A DNA stretch of 64,000 nt from Malurus cyaneus samueli. Lineage: Eukaryota; Chordata; Aves; Passeriformes; Maluridae. Positions 46,301 to 59,317 of the stretch are shown here, piece after piece. How positions within the stretch are numbered: position 1 is the first letter of the stretch; each line of letters opens with the position of its first letter. Location of the stretch: positions 42,626,844 through 42,690,843 of the forward strand of contig CM019216.1 in NCBI GenBank assembly GCA_009741485.1. The letters run 5' to 3'. Below the pieces are notes generated by a model. The model did not search any database. It saw only the letters and a program-made list of their open reading frames with translations, and was not told the origin of the DNA. The translations under genes were made by a program, and so were the position numbers.

Positions 46301-49300
46301 CCCAAATCTCATCCCAGCTCCATCTTCAAGCTGACTAGGGTGTTTGTCCTTCTTCCACCCCTGTTTTGGAAATATTTTAATCTGACATTAAAATTGTTTC
46401 TTATATTAGCAACCATATATCTTCATGCATTCCAGGTAAATAAGTAATGAAGCAACATACGTGATGACTCACTAATTCTGTTCTTTATACACAAGCTTAA
46501 AATTTCTCTAAATGCAAAAGGGAAATAGATGTTGAACAAATGTATTGAATAAAATGCAGAGTTGGAATATAATGTGGGTTAGGTTATAATCTAGGCTGAC
46601 CAGAGTCTTCCAAACCACTCCTTCGCTGGATGAATTTGTATGAATTAGAAAAATGAATGAAGGTGCCAACTACATAGCCCGCTCCTGTTTTGTGACTAAA
46701 TTTCAGAATAATTCCTGTTGTGGTGTTTTGGCAAGTGTTCTTCTTTCCCCAGGTGTCATGTCAAAGCAAAAAGCTTTCTAGGGAATACTGATGCTCACAT
46801 GCAAAATCTGGAGATCTCAGGGTCCCAAGTACCATAAAATAAAATAAAGAACAGGACTAGGGTCACAAGCTGAATAAAACGTGTGTGCACACACATTTAG
46901 ACCCCAGGAGGAAGAATGAAGAGTGTGTGTAGGTTCAGAGCATGTAAAGCAGCACAGCTGAGAAATGGAGTCAGCTTCTGGATTCATTGCATGTAACAGC
47001 ATCAAAATACACCCAACCTTAGCGTGGTCTCCACTTTTTCTTATGATGCATTGCAAAAGTCAGTGTGAGCAATAATCTATAAAGACATTTGAAAGAAAGC
47101 CCCATTTGAGAAAACTGAACCATCTGAAGCACTGATTTTCAAACTTTTCTTCTGGTGACCTTGTTCTCTCATGGCCTCGAGTGGCAGTGTCACTGGCATG
47201 AGTGCTTCCAAGCTCATGGCTCCAAGACAGGGAGCTGCTGACCTGGAAACACCGTCTGGCCAGCAGCTCTGAGGCAACCCCCTCGCTTGCTCTTTATTTG
47301 TGCTGCAGGGAGGCCTGGGGAGATGCTGCGGGGCCGGGTGCCAGCAGGGTGCCTGGCAGGCGGTGACAAAGAGGGGAGGAAGTGGCTCAGTGGCTGCAGC
47401 AGGACCAGTTGGCTCAGCCTCCTGTGGCAGAGGATGCTCCAGGGAACAGCAGAGAACGCAACGCTGGGATGCTCACGGGGCTGTCCTGGGGACTTCCTAT
47501 CACAGCAGATGCATGGCAGGGCAGGAAACATTTCTGTATTTGCTAAAAGATCTTTGCAACTATTGAGCAATACCGGGGAACTGTGCTATGGCAGGAATTC
47601 CTGCTAATGACCAACATTTTACAGTTTGCTTATTTGGTTCAAGGCTCAGAAAATAATGGTCTTCTTTTTTTTTTTTTTTTTTCCTAGCCTGTCTGCATTT
47701 CAACAGTTTCACAGCAAGATTGTTTTCAATCACAAAGGAGAGTAAGAAGGTAATGAACATGATCAGAGACATTTTGGTGGAAAGCAGTCTTAATATTATG
47801 TGTAAAGCACTACCAGTACTCATAGGTCCAGATTGCTTCTTCCCAAAATTTGCTCTAGCACACTGTGTACTCCATACAGTACATGTTACTTTAAATGAAA
47901 ATTACTAGACCAAAATAATCCATGATAATTTTTTTTTCCAGTAATTTTTTCTTGGGCTGGGAGAGACTCAGAGCAATGGGATGAATGTTGGAAACAGTTT
48001 CTGGTGTATAAAAAGTGATAATGGATTCTCAAGCAGATCTTGGAAACCTGAGAAATGATCATGCTGAAACAGGCATAGGAGAAGTAACAGACAGGCAAAA
48101 GTTGAACTGGACCTGAACTTGTAATATAAAGTATCTTTACAAAGCTGACTGTAAATTTTTAGTTGCAGATAGAAGCCTAAGAAGTGTCACAGCACTTTCT
48201 TTTTTCAGAAGGAAAAAAATAATTTGCAGATATTTGAACAGTATTGTCAGAAGGACTGAAAAGTAATTCTTTGACTATTCCTGAGCTATGGAAAACAAGC
48301 AAGAAAGAAGGAAGATTAGTTAGGGATAAGAAAGGTGATAGCTACAAAAGAAATATATAAAGCTGAGTTTCGTGAAGAATGTTTTGGCAGAACACTCAAT
48401 AGAGACGGAGTGACCTGTGCAGAAACTGATTAGACCTTAGGTGGCTTCTGTAGTCATGATGAGTTTGTCTCTTGGTGTGACACCTGAGCAAGATGAAACA
48501 TGAGTTCACAAGAAGTGACTGTGAGATGAGCTGATCTAGCATCACAGCTGCCCACTACAAAAGTACCTTTCACTGTCATGCTCCTGCTTGACATGCCATT
48601 CGATGCAAGAGAAGAACAAAATTGTGAAAATTAAGTGCAGGGGATAAAATAATGCCTGAATGACATGAAATGCTAGAACTAAGACTGAATAAGGAGAAAC
48701 AGCTGACAAAATATGTTGTTGTCTACTATGATAAGAAGTTCCCTGCACAGGATGTGCCACATGAAGATGTGCAAAATCATCAGGAACCATGGTTCCCATA
48801 AAGGAAACAAAACAGGAAATGTCATGAATCATCAGCAAACAGGCCCTGGACAGGTTACATGGCTTGATTCTGAATGAAATTAGTAATTCAGCAAGGTTGG
48901 AAATGAAGATACTTAAATAGAACTGTAGCATTATGACACAAGCTTGGGAAATACAGACTGAAAATTGAGGCTGATCATCTCTACTTGGCAACATGATGCA
49001 CATGACAGAGAAGTTACACTGCCACAGTGTGGGATGCCTCATTAAATAAACAGTCCCAGACACTAATTAAGAGTATACAAAAACAGATACAAGAAGGCGA
49101 GAATGCTTGGAGACTTGGAAAGCTTCGGGATAAGCTGACTGGCACACAGAAAGCAGTGACAATCTCTCCACAGGAAGCTATTTCATTGGCATCCCATCTG
49201 TACTCCTCAAGTAATTACCCACTGGATCTCTGATTCTTATTAAAATTCCATGTGTCCATTTATTACTAGTATAGTTTAGCAGAACTTGAATGTTGGAGTC

Positions 49301-52300
49301 AAAGGCAGCATTGGGCATTTGGTCAAGATAAGCCAACCCAGTAGTACCCATTTCAGGGGGAAAAAATAAGGAATAGGACCAGTGTGACAGAAATCCTACA
49401 GGCTGGTATAATTATTCAGTTCCAATAAATCAATAGAAACTGATAAAAGTGAGCTGGTTCTTCAAAACAAAGGGTCCTCATATCTGCCTTTATCTCTTTC
49501 TCCAAAAATCTCAATGTCTCTCAGTTTTCATCCCTAGCTGAATAGGAATTATTCCGTGATTCTTTACACTTGATACAGTTTAATTCAGTTAGCTATTGCT
49601 CTTTGTTGTGAGTCACCTTGTAATAAATAAGCTGCCTTAGCTGCTAGCTAGCTCTTTCCTTTATTATAGCAGTGACCTCTAGTGTACAGCTCTCAGTATC
49701 CAGACCTAGCAATTCCAGCTCGCAGAGCAAGGCCATTTTCCATCTCATGGGAAGGAAACAGCCTTATAAAGTGACCTTTCTGTTTATTTTGGATTTCTTT
49801 CAAAGAAAAGAAAAGAAATTCCCTTGAGACCTTAAAAGTCAATAAAGTCGGGCTACATCAGCATGTTGGATCTGTGGCAGCCAAGCCTCCATGCTCTAAA
49901 ACATTTTCATTTTGAAGTGGTTCAGGACGAGATTCGGCAGCCTGTAGCACTGCCTGTGCTGTTATTTTATATTTTGACAGGGCAGATTACCTGCACATAA
50001 ATTTTCTTTGTTAGAAAGCTACATGTCAGATGCATTTTAGGGCAGGACATACTAATCTAGTGCCTAGTAGGTAAAGTCAGCTGGGATTTCTTGGAATGAA
50101 ATGTGCTAATTATTTGTAAGATGAATTATGTTTAATTTGTTTCTGCTGTAGAAATTCCAGGGGAATCACTAGGACACACCGTAATAATCTTCCTCTAGCT
50201 CTGAGCTTTGTCTGATGGAGGCTGACATGGGATGTTTCACCACTTGAATCCCTATAGGAATACTGAGCATTTCATTGTGTGATGCTGCTTCCTCCCAGAC
50301 AGTGAGGCTGCCCCATGCTGCTGTAGCTGCATGAAGGGAGCCCTGTCCTGCCAGCCCTGCAGGGACATGGGGGGCTGTCAGAGAGCTGCACCTTTCACCC
50401 CTCTCCCTGGAGACACCTACAGCCACATCATCGTTATCTCTCCTGGAGGCAGGATTGGGTGGTGCCTGGAGAAAGCCTTGCCCATGGCAAGTGAAGGGTG
50501 CTGGGCATCTCTCCAGGCTTCTCTGTTAGCCACAGAGGGTTGGGATATGGGGCATGGGACACAGCAATGGACTTTCATGCCCACAAAGCTGTACCAGGAT
50601 TTGTCCCTGGCACAGTAAGCGCTGCCATCCAAGGTGTGATGTTATACTACACCTCGTGGCAGTCTGGCAGCACAGGCCACTTCTGCCTCCCACAACCAAA
50701 TCTCTTTGATTGCATTTTCATATCCAAGGGCTATGATAATTACCAATACTAATATAAGGACATAAATGACAATGCCAGAGAAACAATTCTTCCTAAAAAC
50801 ACAATTGTATTTCAATCTGTCCATCTTGACAGACATTTCCATTGAGTAGTCACAAATATTTCAACATAATGGATAGAAAGAAGCCATAATTCAAGTAATG
50901 AGGAGATAAAGGATGGCTGGTGGGGTCTATGCATTGTTCTAATTAACCCAACCTCACCTGTAAATTGCTTTCTAAATGGAGAAGTTACAGAAAATTATGG
51001 ACAAAGGGGTCAGGAGCTTTCAGGAAAATGAAGAAAACACATTTCAATACTGTTGGCTTCCTGCTGCAAAACATCCAGCCTTACTGCTGAAGTGTTCCAA
51101 AAATAGACAAGCTTGCTCATTAGCCTTGTGAGCATTTAAATAGGAGAGGGATCGTTACCCAAATTATATCCCTTAAAAAGGACTTTCACACTGGGGTAAA
51201 CTTAAAAAAGAACATTACGCAAAAAGCAATTTTCTTTGCCTGCAATCTTCTGTATTCCCCTAAGTCTCATTGGAATAAAAAACTTCCTCCCTCTCCAGCC
51301 TGATTCTCTTTTTTTTTCTTAATCCAGCTGTGAAATCATAAAGCTCAGTGTTTATGACAATAGTTTGCTACCATGGAAACAGCTATGTCGTCACAAATTT
51401 AGCCTTATGATATGACCTCCCTGACTGCAGGAACAGTCAAAAAGGAAGATATGTTAGAAACGGGACCTTGTGTAACCAGAAATGCCCATTTTAAATCCTT
51501 TTGCATAGCATGCTCAGCAGCTCTTTAATAAGAGGACCTTTGATAGGAACTGTGCACCTCATTACATGCTGCTTTATTATGCCGTTTGAATTGCTTTGAA
51601 TGTCACCTTTGAATGCGAGCTGTCCTTTTATTGTTGAACATTTTGAATTCCCAGCATCCTAACACAGCACTGTGGTGATTTCTACAACTTCAGATCATTG
51701 CCCTTCTGAACAGTTTATGGTACCCTGTGGTTTTGCTTGTTTTCTTCTTTTCAAACTGGAAAAATTATTGAAAGGAAAAGGAAAATCTATTCTTGAGCAG
51801 ATGTTGGAGGGAATCTATTGGCATTCTGGGACACCTCCTGTCTGACTGTATGTGCTGTCCTCTCATTGTACAGAGGAAGGGCCTTTTGTGCATTGGTGTA
51901 GCCAGATATTTAAAATGTGATCAGCATCTGCCACGCCTTGCTACAGTGTCCCTGCCTCCAAGTGAGATAACTCTCCCTGTACATGTGAACACGGAGGGTG
52001 CTGGCTGAACTAAACAGCAAAGTGCCTGATGAAAGACAAGAGCAGCGTGACCCTCACTACAGAGAAGCAGACATAAAATTTGCCCCCTGAAGTCATGAAC
52101 AGTTTAATCCTCCTGTGTCCTTTCTCACTGAGCCCGTAAGATGCTTCCCCTCAGACCTCTTGCTCCAGTGACTGAACCCATCTGTTTTTGCCATGCAAGC
52201 CCAGTGGTTTCGGGGAGCTGAGGAGCACTGAGGGTTCCAAGGGTCTTTCTGCTCCCCAGTCTCTGCAGAAGAGAACTGTGGAAGGAGGCTACTGCATAGC

Positions 52301-52975
52301 ATAACCTTCATCCTGAAGAACAACATAAATCTTTCAGAACATCCATAGTACACCATTCAGGAAAAAAAATGAAGCCTTGAAGTTAGGAAAAGGGTTACCA
52401 ATTTCTTCTCAACGTTTCATAATGACAGCTCACCATTTCTGCAAGAGAAAGGACAGAGGGACCTGCTGAACTGTCACTTTGTGGGAAGGTCCCTCTGCAC
52501 CTCCCTGTGCTGGCTGATTTATTACTTTGGATATCCACAAACAAAATAAATTTAAATGATTTTCAACAGATTGCCTCTGATATAAACCAAGAAAAAAATG
52601 AAGCTTCTATAAGCAAGATAAGTAACATTTTAAAGTGCCTATAATTCTGAGCAAGAAAATCTTTCTAAGGTTATCTGTGCTGAAAATGCTCATTAAGATA
52701 ATTACACTGAATGAAGTGTGGGAAGTGTTTCCAGAGGGGCAATGGGACAAGGCTCCCATGTGGTGGGAGGAGGAGGAGGGGGTCTGGCTAGCACAAGCTG
52801 GGGCAGCAGTGCTCTGTGGCTGCAGGAGCTGACAGGGCTGTGCTGCTGCACTAAACTGTGGTATGGCCACAATAGCTGCAGCCAGGAGCATATCCCATCT
52901 ATTGCCATCAAGTGTGGAAATTCTGCATGGTTTCTTAAAAGTAAATGTAATTTCAATCTTTGCTTTTTTTTTGGG
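43306..52975. other. Long stretch without a supportable gene
   Basis: ORFs reach 173 codons (48,542-49,063 on minus), all unrecognised. T18 lies at 47,665-47,682. The parts at about 49,540-50,165 and 51,100-51,660 are AT-rich, repeat-free and mixed in sequence, which is how conserved non-coding elements often look; this is an impression without alignment. A second RFX-like palindrome is at 51,367-51,380. Confidence 0.4.
51367..51380. promoter_or_regulatory. RFX X-box-like palindrome
   Basis: GCTACCATGGAAAC closely resembles the RFX palindrome (half-sites around CCATGG). It lies inside the AT-rich, repeat-free segment 51,100-51,660. No promoter is nearby; distal element or chance. Confidence 0.25.
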
Positions 52976-52997
52976 TTTTTTTTTTTTTTTTTTTTTT
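52976..52997. repeat. T22 homopolymer
   Basis: About 22 T preceded by CTTTTTTTTTGGG. There is no element body recognisable on either side. Confidence 0.9.
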
Positions 52998-55900
52998 ATT
53001 GTGCTCTGCTTGTTATTTTCTCCTCAGTGGTGTCTTTTGTGCAATTATACAAATAAGCTTCTACACCTCACTGACCTCTTTGGATATCTTGCTACCTCTT
53101 TTGAACACATTTAGTTTCACCTTCTTCAATTGTCAGATTATTTTAAACTTCATCTTTTCTTTTCACTTCTCTTTTGGAATTTCCTCCAACATTTTTTTGT
53201 CAGTTGTGACAGAAGGATGCCTCACAGACAAATGCTGTGTCACACCAAGACCTCCTTGGGGCAGTCTACCTCAGGAAAAGCTCCTGCTAGTTTTACACTT
53301 GAGCAATATTCCTGCTTGGGATACACATACAGTGCCTCCTGTGTGGCTCAGGATCCACTCTCCTCTTAGGCTGGGCTGTGCTGTGCAGAAGCAACCTCCC
53401 TACTTTCTGTGTTTATGAAACTGGTGTTACCCTTAGATAGGGAAACACAGACAGATTTCACATCTCTCTTTTCAGATCTCAGTTTGCTTGCACTCTATTT
53501 CTGCAACTTATCTAGCTCACACTGTATTTTAAGTCTCTTCTCCAAACTGCAATACTGACTTGACTGTGAGCCCTGTTCTCTCTGATTGGGGTTGTAAAGG
53601 AACATTTACCTTAAGAAAGGCTCTTAGCCCTGAATCACCTTCCTGTGTCAGACTGCCCCAGTGTCTTCTGTGCTGTAGAGCCACCAGAGCGTTGCCACAC
53701 CTCTCCTCCAGCCTCAACCCATCCCATTTTGGGTGCCTTATCAGCTGCTGGTGCCTCCTTTTAACATGCTGCTTTCTTCTGCAAAACATGAAAGGCTCAG
53801 CCCTTTTGGCTGCTGGCTGTGGCTTGCAAAATGCAGATGTACAGTAAATGACAAGCCTGGTGAGGGGTGTTGAAAGGAAGCAGTGGTGGGAAGTATTTCT
53901 GTTTAAGGAGAAATAGCGTGGGTGTGGTGCAGCACTGAGGGAAAATTGGATAGAAAATGAAATTGGGGAGTGAAAATCTATTTTTAACAGGACTTTGAAA
54001 ATCTGGCTGGGGCCAGGCCCTGTCTGAAATGATGTAGAGCCATAACTATTTCCTGGGGCTTGCATTTTCCATAAGGGAGAACATCTGATAGCAGAGCAAG
54101 AGGTTTGTTCTTCCTAAGTACATCCAGTGAAAGCCTGATCATTCTTATGGGAGAAAACAGAGGACACTCGTTACCCTGCACACAGCACAGATGTCTGGCT
54201 ATTCTCCACGATAGGCGAGATCTTCTGGGCATGCAGGGAAAACGAGAGCTCAGATGGTGATAGATGCATCCCTTTGCAGCAGGGAAGCGACAGCATCTCA
54301 GCCAGACAGGCATTGTGCTTGATGAAGAACTGCCAGGAGGGAGATATGCACAGAAAGGTGACGTGTGTAATTACTACATCCACTGAGTTTGTAACAAAAA
54401 TACACATTTTAGTTTTTGCAGTCGGGATTCTCTGTGCTCTATGCTTTGTGAGGATGCTCACAGGAGGAAAAGCTGCACTGTGTTGAAAGCAGATCTCTGT
54501 GCAGTTCCAAGGGAGTGAGGGTTTCCTGGAAGCCAGGAGGGGCATTGGGGAGCACCTCTGCTGCTTGCATGGGACCACACACTGCTAGTGCCCACTGCTG
54601 CCCTGGGCACCTGTGCACCCCTTCAGCTGGAGGACAGGAGTAGATCCTCCTGGCATCTGAATCATCTGACTGGCTTAGACCCCTCTTTCTCAGAAGATAA
54701 ATTGCACCCAAAGAATATTTTTTATCCACTGAGGACAAAGGAAATGTGGGTGTTCTAGATGTGTATTTGGAACAGACATCTGCCTTGTTCCCAAATGAAG
54801 ACCTGCAAAAACAAACCCCAAAACCCCTTACAGACATCTGCATCTGGTCTGACAAATGACAGCCCCGAGGCTTCCCGGTGGAGGGGCCAGCAGGCAGGAT
54901 CTGTCGGTCACAGCAGTGCTACACTCAGATAAAACCCCACGGTGGGCTCAGAGGAAATGGTGCAGCAGCAGCAGCTCCAGGGTCACGGCTGCCCTGCAGG
55001 CACCAGCAGAGCATTTATCTGCAAACCATCTCTCCCCAGCACCAGCCACTCAGCAGCTGTGCACTGCTGCTGAGAGCATCACTAAGCCTTTCAGGATTTT
55101 TTTTCCAGGCCTTGGGGCAGTGGCTGGTGCACTCAGCTGGGAGCTGGTGAGCTGTGCCTGCAACATCCCGTGCTGACCCAGGGCTGCAGGTATCCCTTCA
55201 AAAGGCAACAAACCTCACCCCAGAGTGCTTTGGAAGGGCATTTCCACTAAAACAAAGCCCTCAATCCCTCCTTCTCCTGGCAGGAATGATTTTGCTGCTG
55301 ACACCACAGGTACCTGCAGCCAGGATGGACAGCCAGAACCACTGCTGCCTCTTTGAAAGGAGCCTGGTCTGCAAAAGGAGCATTTCCAAGTGGCATTCTC
55401 CTCACTGGGGTGTGGAATGGGCTCCTTCCTCTCAAGAAGGAGCCTCTCAAGCCTCTCCTCACTGGGGTGTCAAGGGCAGATGGTGACATTCCCTGGGGAC
55501 AGGCTCTGGCTTCCCACTGCACAGTCTCAGCATGAAGGACTGACTGTGGCAGAGGCCATGCTGGTGCCACCCTCAGGGGACCTGGGTTGCTGTCCCCAGC
55601 CCTGAGGGGTTTGTAGAATCCTGAGGTCACTTGTTATCATGCTGAAATGGTGGGAGGGTCTGGTTTGCCCTACAATGAAGGAAATTCAAACATGGTCTGA
55701 AAACCAGGTGCTGAGGATGGCCAGATAAAAGCAGCAGCATCCAGTTCTCATGCAGACTACTGAATGCAACATTTTCAGTCTGGACAGAGAAACTTCTCAC
55801 AGCAGAATGGCAACCTTCCTGATAGTCATTGGCATTTTCTGCCACAGGCAGTGAAGCCAGCCTTGAGGCTGTAGAGGGGCACACAGCAATCATCCAGTGT

Positions 55901-58397
55901 AATTATTATCTGCATTTGGGAGAACAACCTCATTTCTTCTTTTCACTGTTTTTTCATTTTTTCTTTCTTTTAATTTCTTCCCTTTATCCACCTGAATAAT
56001 AGCTACTGACAGTTAGGCTGTACTGTGCAACACATCCTTAGAAGTGCTGTGTATGTGTATGCACCTGGAAATCTTCTGTTCCTGGTGAGATTAGTTAGCC
56101 TCCTTTGGAAACACCTTTTGCTGCTAACAGCTCATCTTTAGCTGTGCATGAAAACCCTGACACTGAAACTTCCCTCCTTCCCTCTGCACACACTGAATCC
56201 AACAAGAGGACAAACAGCACAAGAAACTGCATTGATGATAATCCAAGGTAAATGCAGGCAGAAGAAGGAGCCTCTCAAGATGATAATTCCTTATCTCCAC
56301 ATGCCTGTATATCTGAAATCACTCACATTCAGGAGGAAAGCAGTGCCCTTTTGCATAAAATATCCTGCATTTGGGAAGGAGGTAGCTCTGACAGGTGACC
56401 CTAAAGCCAGTGGGCATGTACTGCCCTGGACCCGAGGGCCAGATGCCTCTCAATTGAGTGCCAACACAGAACTCTTATTTTTGTTTCACCTTCATCTTAT
56501 TTGTGAGGAAAGAATCGTGTCCCTGCTTATCAGCTGCCAGCTGGTAAAATGGAGCTGTTGTGTCTTTCAGCAGGGCAATTCCAGTTGGTGTGCACACAGT
56601 CCCTCCACTGTGCTCCTCACAGCACTCCCAGTGCTGCAATCCTGCTCTTCTCTACAAACACAAAAGCTCTGGCTGGGGAAACTACACCATCAGGAGAGCT
56701 TCTACTAAGAAATACCAGGAGTGTCTAAAGCCATTGAGGTAATAAGGATGGATAACTGTGAAGCATCAGGTTGAAGAACTGCAATACCCTTCAGTCTTCA
56801 AAGAAATGTTTACCCTCAAAGACATTTTTCCTAAGCAGATACTCAATTAAGCCATCAGGGAATACTTTAAAATTTACATATGGGCACCAGTGGGGGCAGA
56901 CACTGCAGCTACAGAAAGAGTTTGGTTTTGTACAAAATGCAAACTGGTGGAGGGAGCTGCCATCACTCAGAGCCACCTCCAACACCCACACTTCAGGTCC
57001 TCGGGGTCACCCTGGTTTGTAGACTGTCATACACAGCTCTCCAGTCAGCCAGCAGTGGTAGTGGTGTACTGCAGGTAGAAAATATTAGGAGGATTTGGCT
57101 TGTCAGAAACACTTTCTTGAGGGGAAAGGAGAAGATGGAGATGCACTGTAGAACTTTGTAGTCTATAATTGGATTTTCCCTTAGGTCTAACTAAAAATAA
57201 ATTAGCTAATAGTATATTCAATTAATTTTGCCAAATTCAAGTAATTTTTTTAATTAGGAGGGAAGAACTTAATCTCACAGAAAACAGACAATTTCCAAAG
57301 GCTGGCACAAGACTATGCCACCAGAGTATGTCCCTATGAATTGCTGTGAGATGAGAAACACAGGCACAAACTTACACAGAAAATACAATTACATGCAAAT
57401 AGTGGAGACAGCAGTACAATATGAGTTATTTGACCCTGGGGAAGTGGCATGTGGTGTCAGGAGGGCAAGTATTCTGGAGCTTTTTAATTCTTCTAGAGAG
57501 AGATTGTCAAGCTAGTGTATTATGATAAAATCAGAATTTCATTTTAGTGCTAAGGCTGGGCACATTGATTGAGTGTTCTCTCACACATACTGGTGAGTGC
57601 GAGAGGGACTGCAGCTTTCACTCGTGTTTCTAAAAAGTGCCTTTGCCTGTACTTGACCAAATGCTGCAGGATTTTATTTGCTAAACTGGGGAGGAAGCAG
57701 GAGGGGAGACACCGGGTGTGATCGTGGCTTTATTGAGGTCACAGGACAATGGCACTGGCTGCAGATGAAAATGTCAGGACGCAAAAAGGCATTGGGATGG
57801 TTGAGCCTTTTGCCTTTCTCTCAGCACACTCCAGTGTGAAAGGCCTTGTGGTGGCAGACACACAAACTCCACAGCTGTAAAATCCCTCTGTTGGATCACT
57901 TTTAGTGCATGGTACCATATATGTGTACATAATCAGACTTTGGAAAAGAGGGTGTCTAATTCTGATTTCTAGCTACTCCTCCTTACTGACAATGCAAACA
58001 GACAAAAGACAAAGTAATAAAATGTTTTACTGCTTCCCATTTCTTGTTAAAGTGACAACCCATTGGCAGGTTAACAGAACTGTGCATGGCATTACAAATT
58101 AGAAAATTTGACAAAATTCTTTTTACCTATTTTACAAACTCATTTGTCCTGTGCTATATATTTATTTCCATTTTCTGGCTGTTAAGTTGCCCAGTAAAAG
58201 AAATCAATTTAGTATTTACTTCTCTCTTCTGTTATTAGAAAATCTGAACTAGGGAATATGCTGAAGACAGGAGTGAAAGTTTTCCAGCTGAATCCAGCTG
58301 GATGGACAGAAAACTGCTTCTTTCTGAATGCTCCCTTACATAGATTCTGAACTATTAAGTCTATAAATGCTCTAAGTACTTCAGGTATATGCTAGTC
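52998..58397. other. Stretch without a supportable gene
   Basis: Short to medium ORFs only, the longest being 186 codons on plus (56,148-56,708) and 178 codons on minus (53,529-54,065), neither recognisable. A plus-strand segment at 57,497-57,592 has a strong acceptor and a GTGAGT donor but stops in all frames, so it could only be a non-coding exon. Confidence 0.4.
55397..55470. repeat. Two 17-bp direct repeats, 57-bp period
   Basis: TCTCCTCACTGGGGTGT is found at 55,397-55,413 and at 55,454-55,470. Between them CCTCTCAAG also recurs near 55,430 and 55,445, suggesting a small, partly decayed tandem duplication. Confidence 0.85.
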
Positions 58398-58570
58398 AAA
58401 AAAAAAAAAACCCAAAAACCCAAAAAAACCCACAAAAAAGTCCCTCCAACCAAAGCAAAAAAAACACCACACCTCCACCAAACAAAAAAACCAAACACCC
58501 CCCACAAAGAAAAACTACACACAAAAAGGGAAAAAAACTAAAAAAAAAAAAGGAAAAATAAAAGAAAAAG
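58398..58570. repeat. A/C-rich low-complexity tract
   Basis: About 170 bases made mostly of A runs broken by C and CC, with few T or G. Locally it takes the form AAAACCC. Its strand complement resembles the T/G-rich block at 7,013-7,155, so both may come from the same kind of expansion. Confidence 0.9.
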
Positions 58571-59282
58571 TTAAAAACAAGATCCAGTATTTAGGTCTTC
58601 AGGAGTTGCCATAAAACCAGAGAGCATTTCAGAGGATTTTGAAACCATCGTTCTCCACAGGCTTAAATGACAAATCATGTGTGATGACAAGTCCAGAAAA
58701 TTATCAGGAGTCTTGTGATCTTTGGTGTTTTTTCCTTACAGTCTCAGTTTGTGTGACTAAACAATTCCTTGGCAAACTTGGCTTTCAGTTTTGGAAAAAG
58801 TCTGTAGCCCTTTGGCTGCAGAGCTGACCTCAGGGACCAGAAGTCTAGAGACTGAGTAAACAGAAAAATAATAAAAAATGTTCAGTTTCTAAAATCATGT
58901 GCTTTTCAAAACGAGTTTATGAGTTTTGTGGTTTGTGGCATGATTGCTGAGTGTGTTAATTTAGGAGCATCGATTCACATTTGGGAATGTGCTCTTTCTT
59001 CCCTGAATGTCAGCATGGCACGGCTTCTTCTGCTGGGGATGGTTAAGGACAATCAGTTAATGTTCCAAGGAATTATGGCCCTGAGTCCAAATCTTTAGCT
59101 TTTCAGGCAGATTGTGGATTTTGTTGTTCTTTTGTGGCAGAGCTGGTGTCCTGCAACCCTGGATGACAAGGTGGTGGGGTATTGGCCCAGTTGTTGCCCC
59201 TCCATCTTGATCAGAGGTCATGTCTTGGCCCAGCATGAAATTGGACAGTTTTTCAAATGGAAGAAATGGGGCTTTTAATGTG

Positions 59283-59317
<35 letters not shown>

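Noticed and set aside
46220..46310. Weak CR1-like wording (GGAAAGGACTTGGGAGGTC)
   Set aside because: Only one short block resembles CR1 and neighbouring blocks do not follow in order.
48542..49063. 173-codon hydrophobic minus-strand ORF that looks like a membrane protein
   Set aside because: Its hydrophobicity comes from T-rich codons in AT-rich DNA; no family resemblance, and no retroviral motif despite a search for one.
56148..56708. 186-codon plus-strand ORF
   Set aside because: No domain, no promoter or splice context; length is within chance for the number of frames examined.
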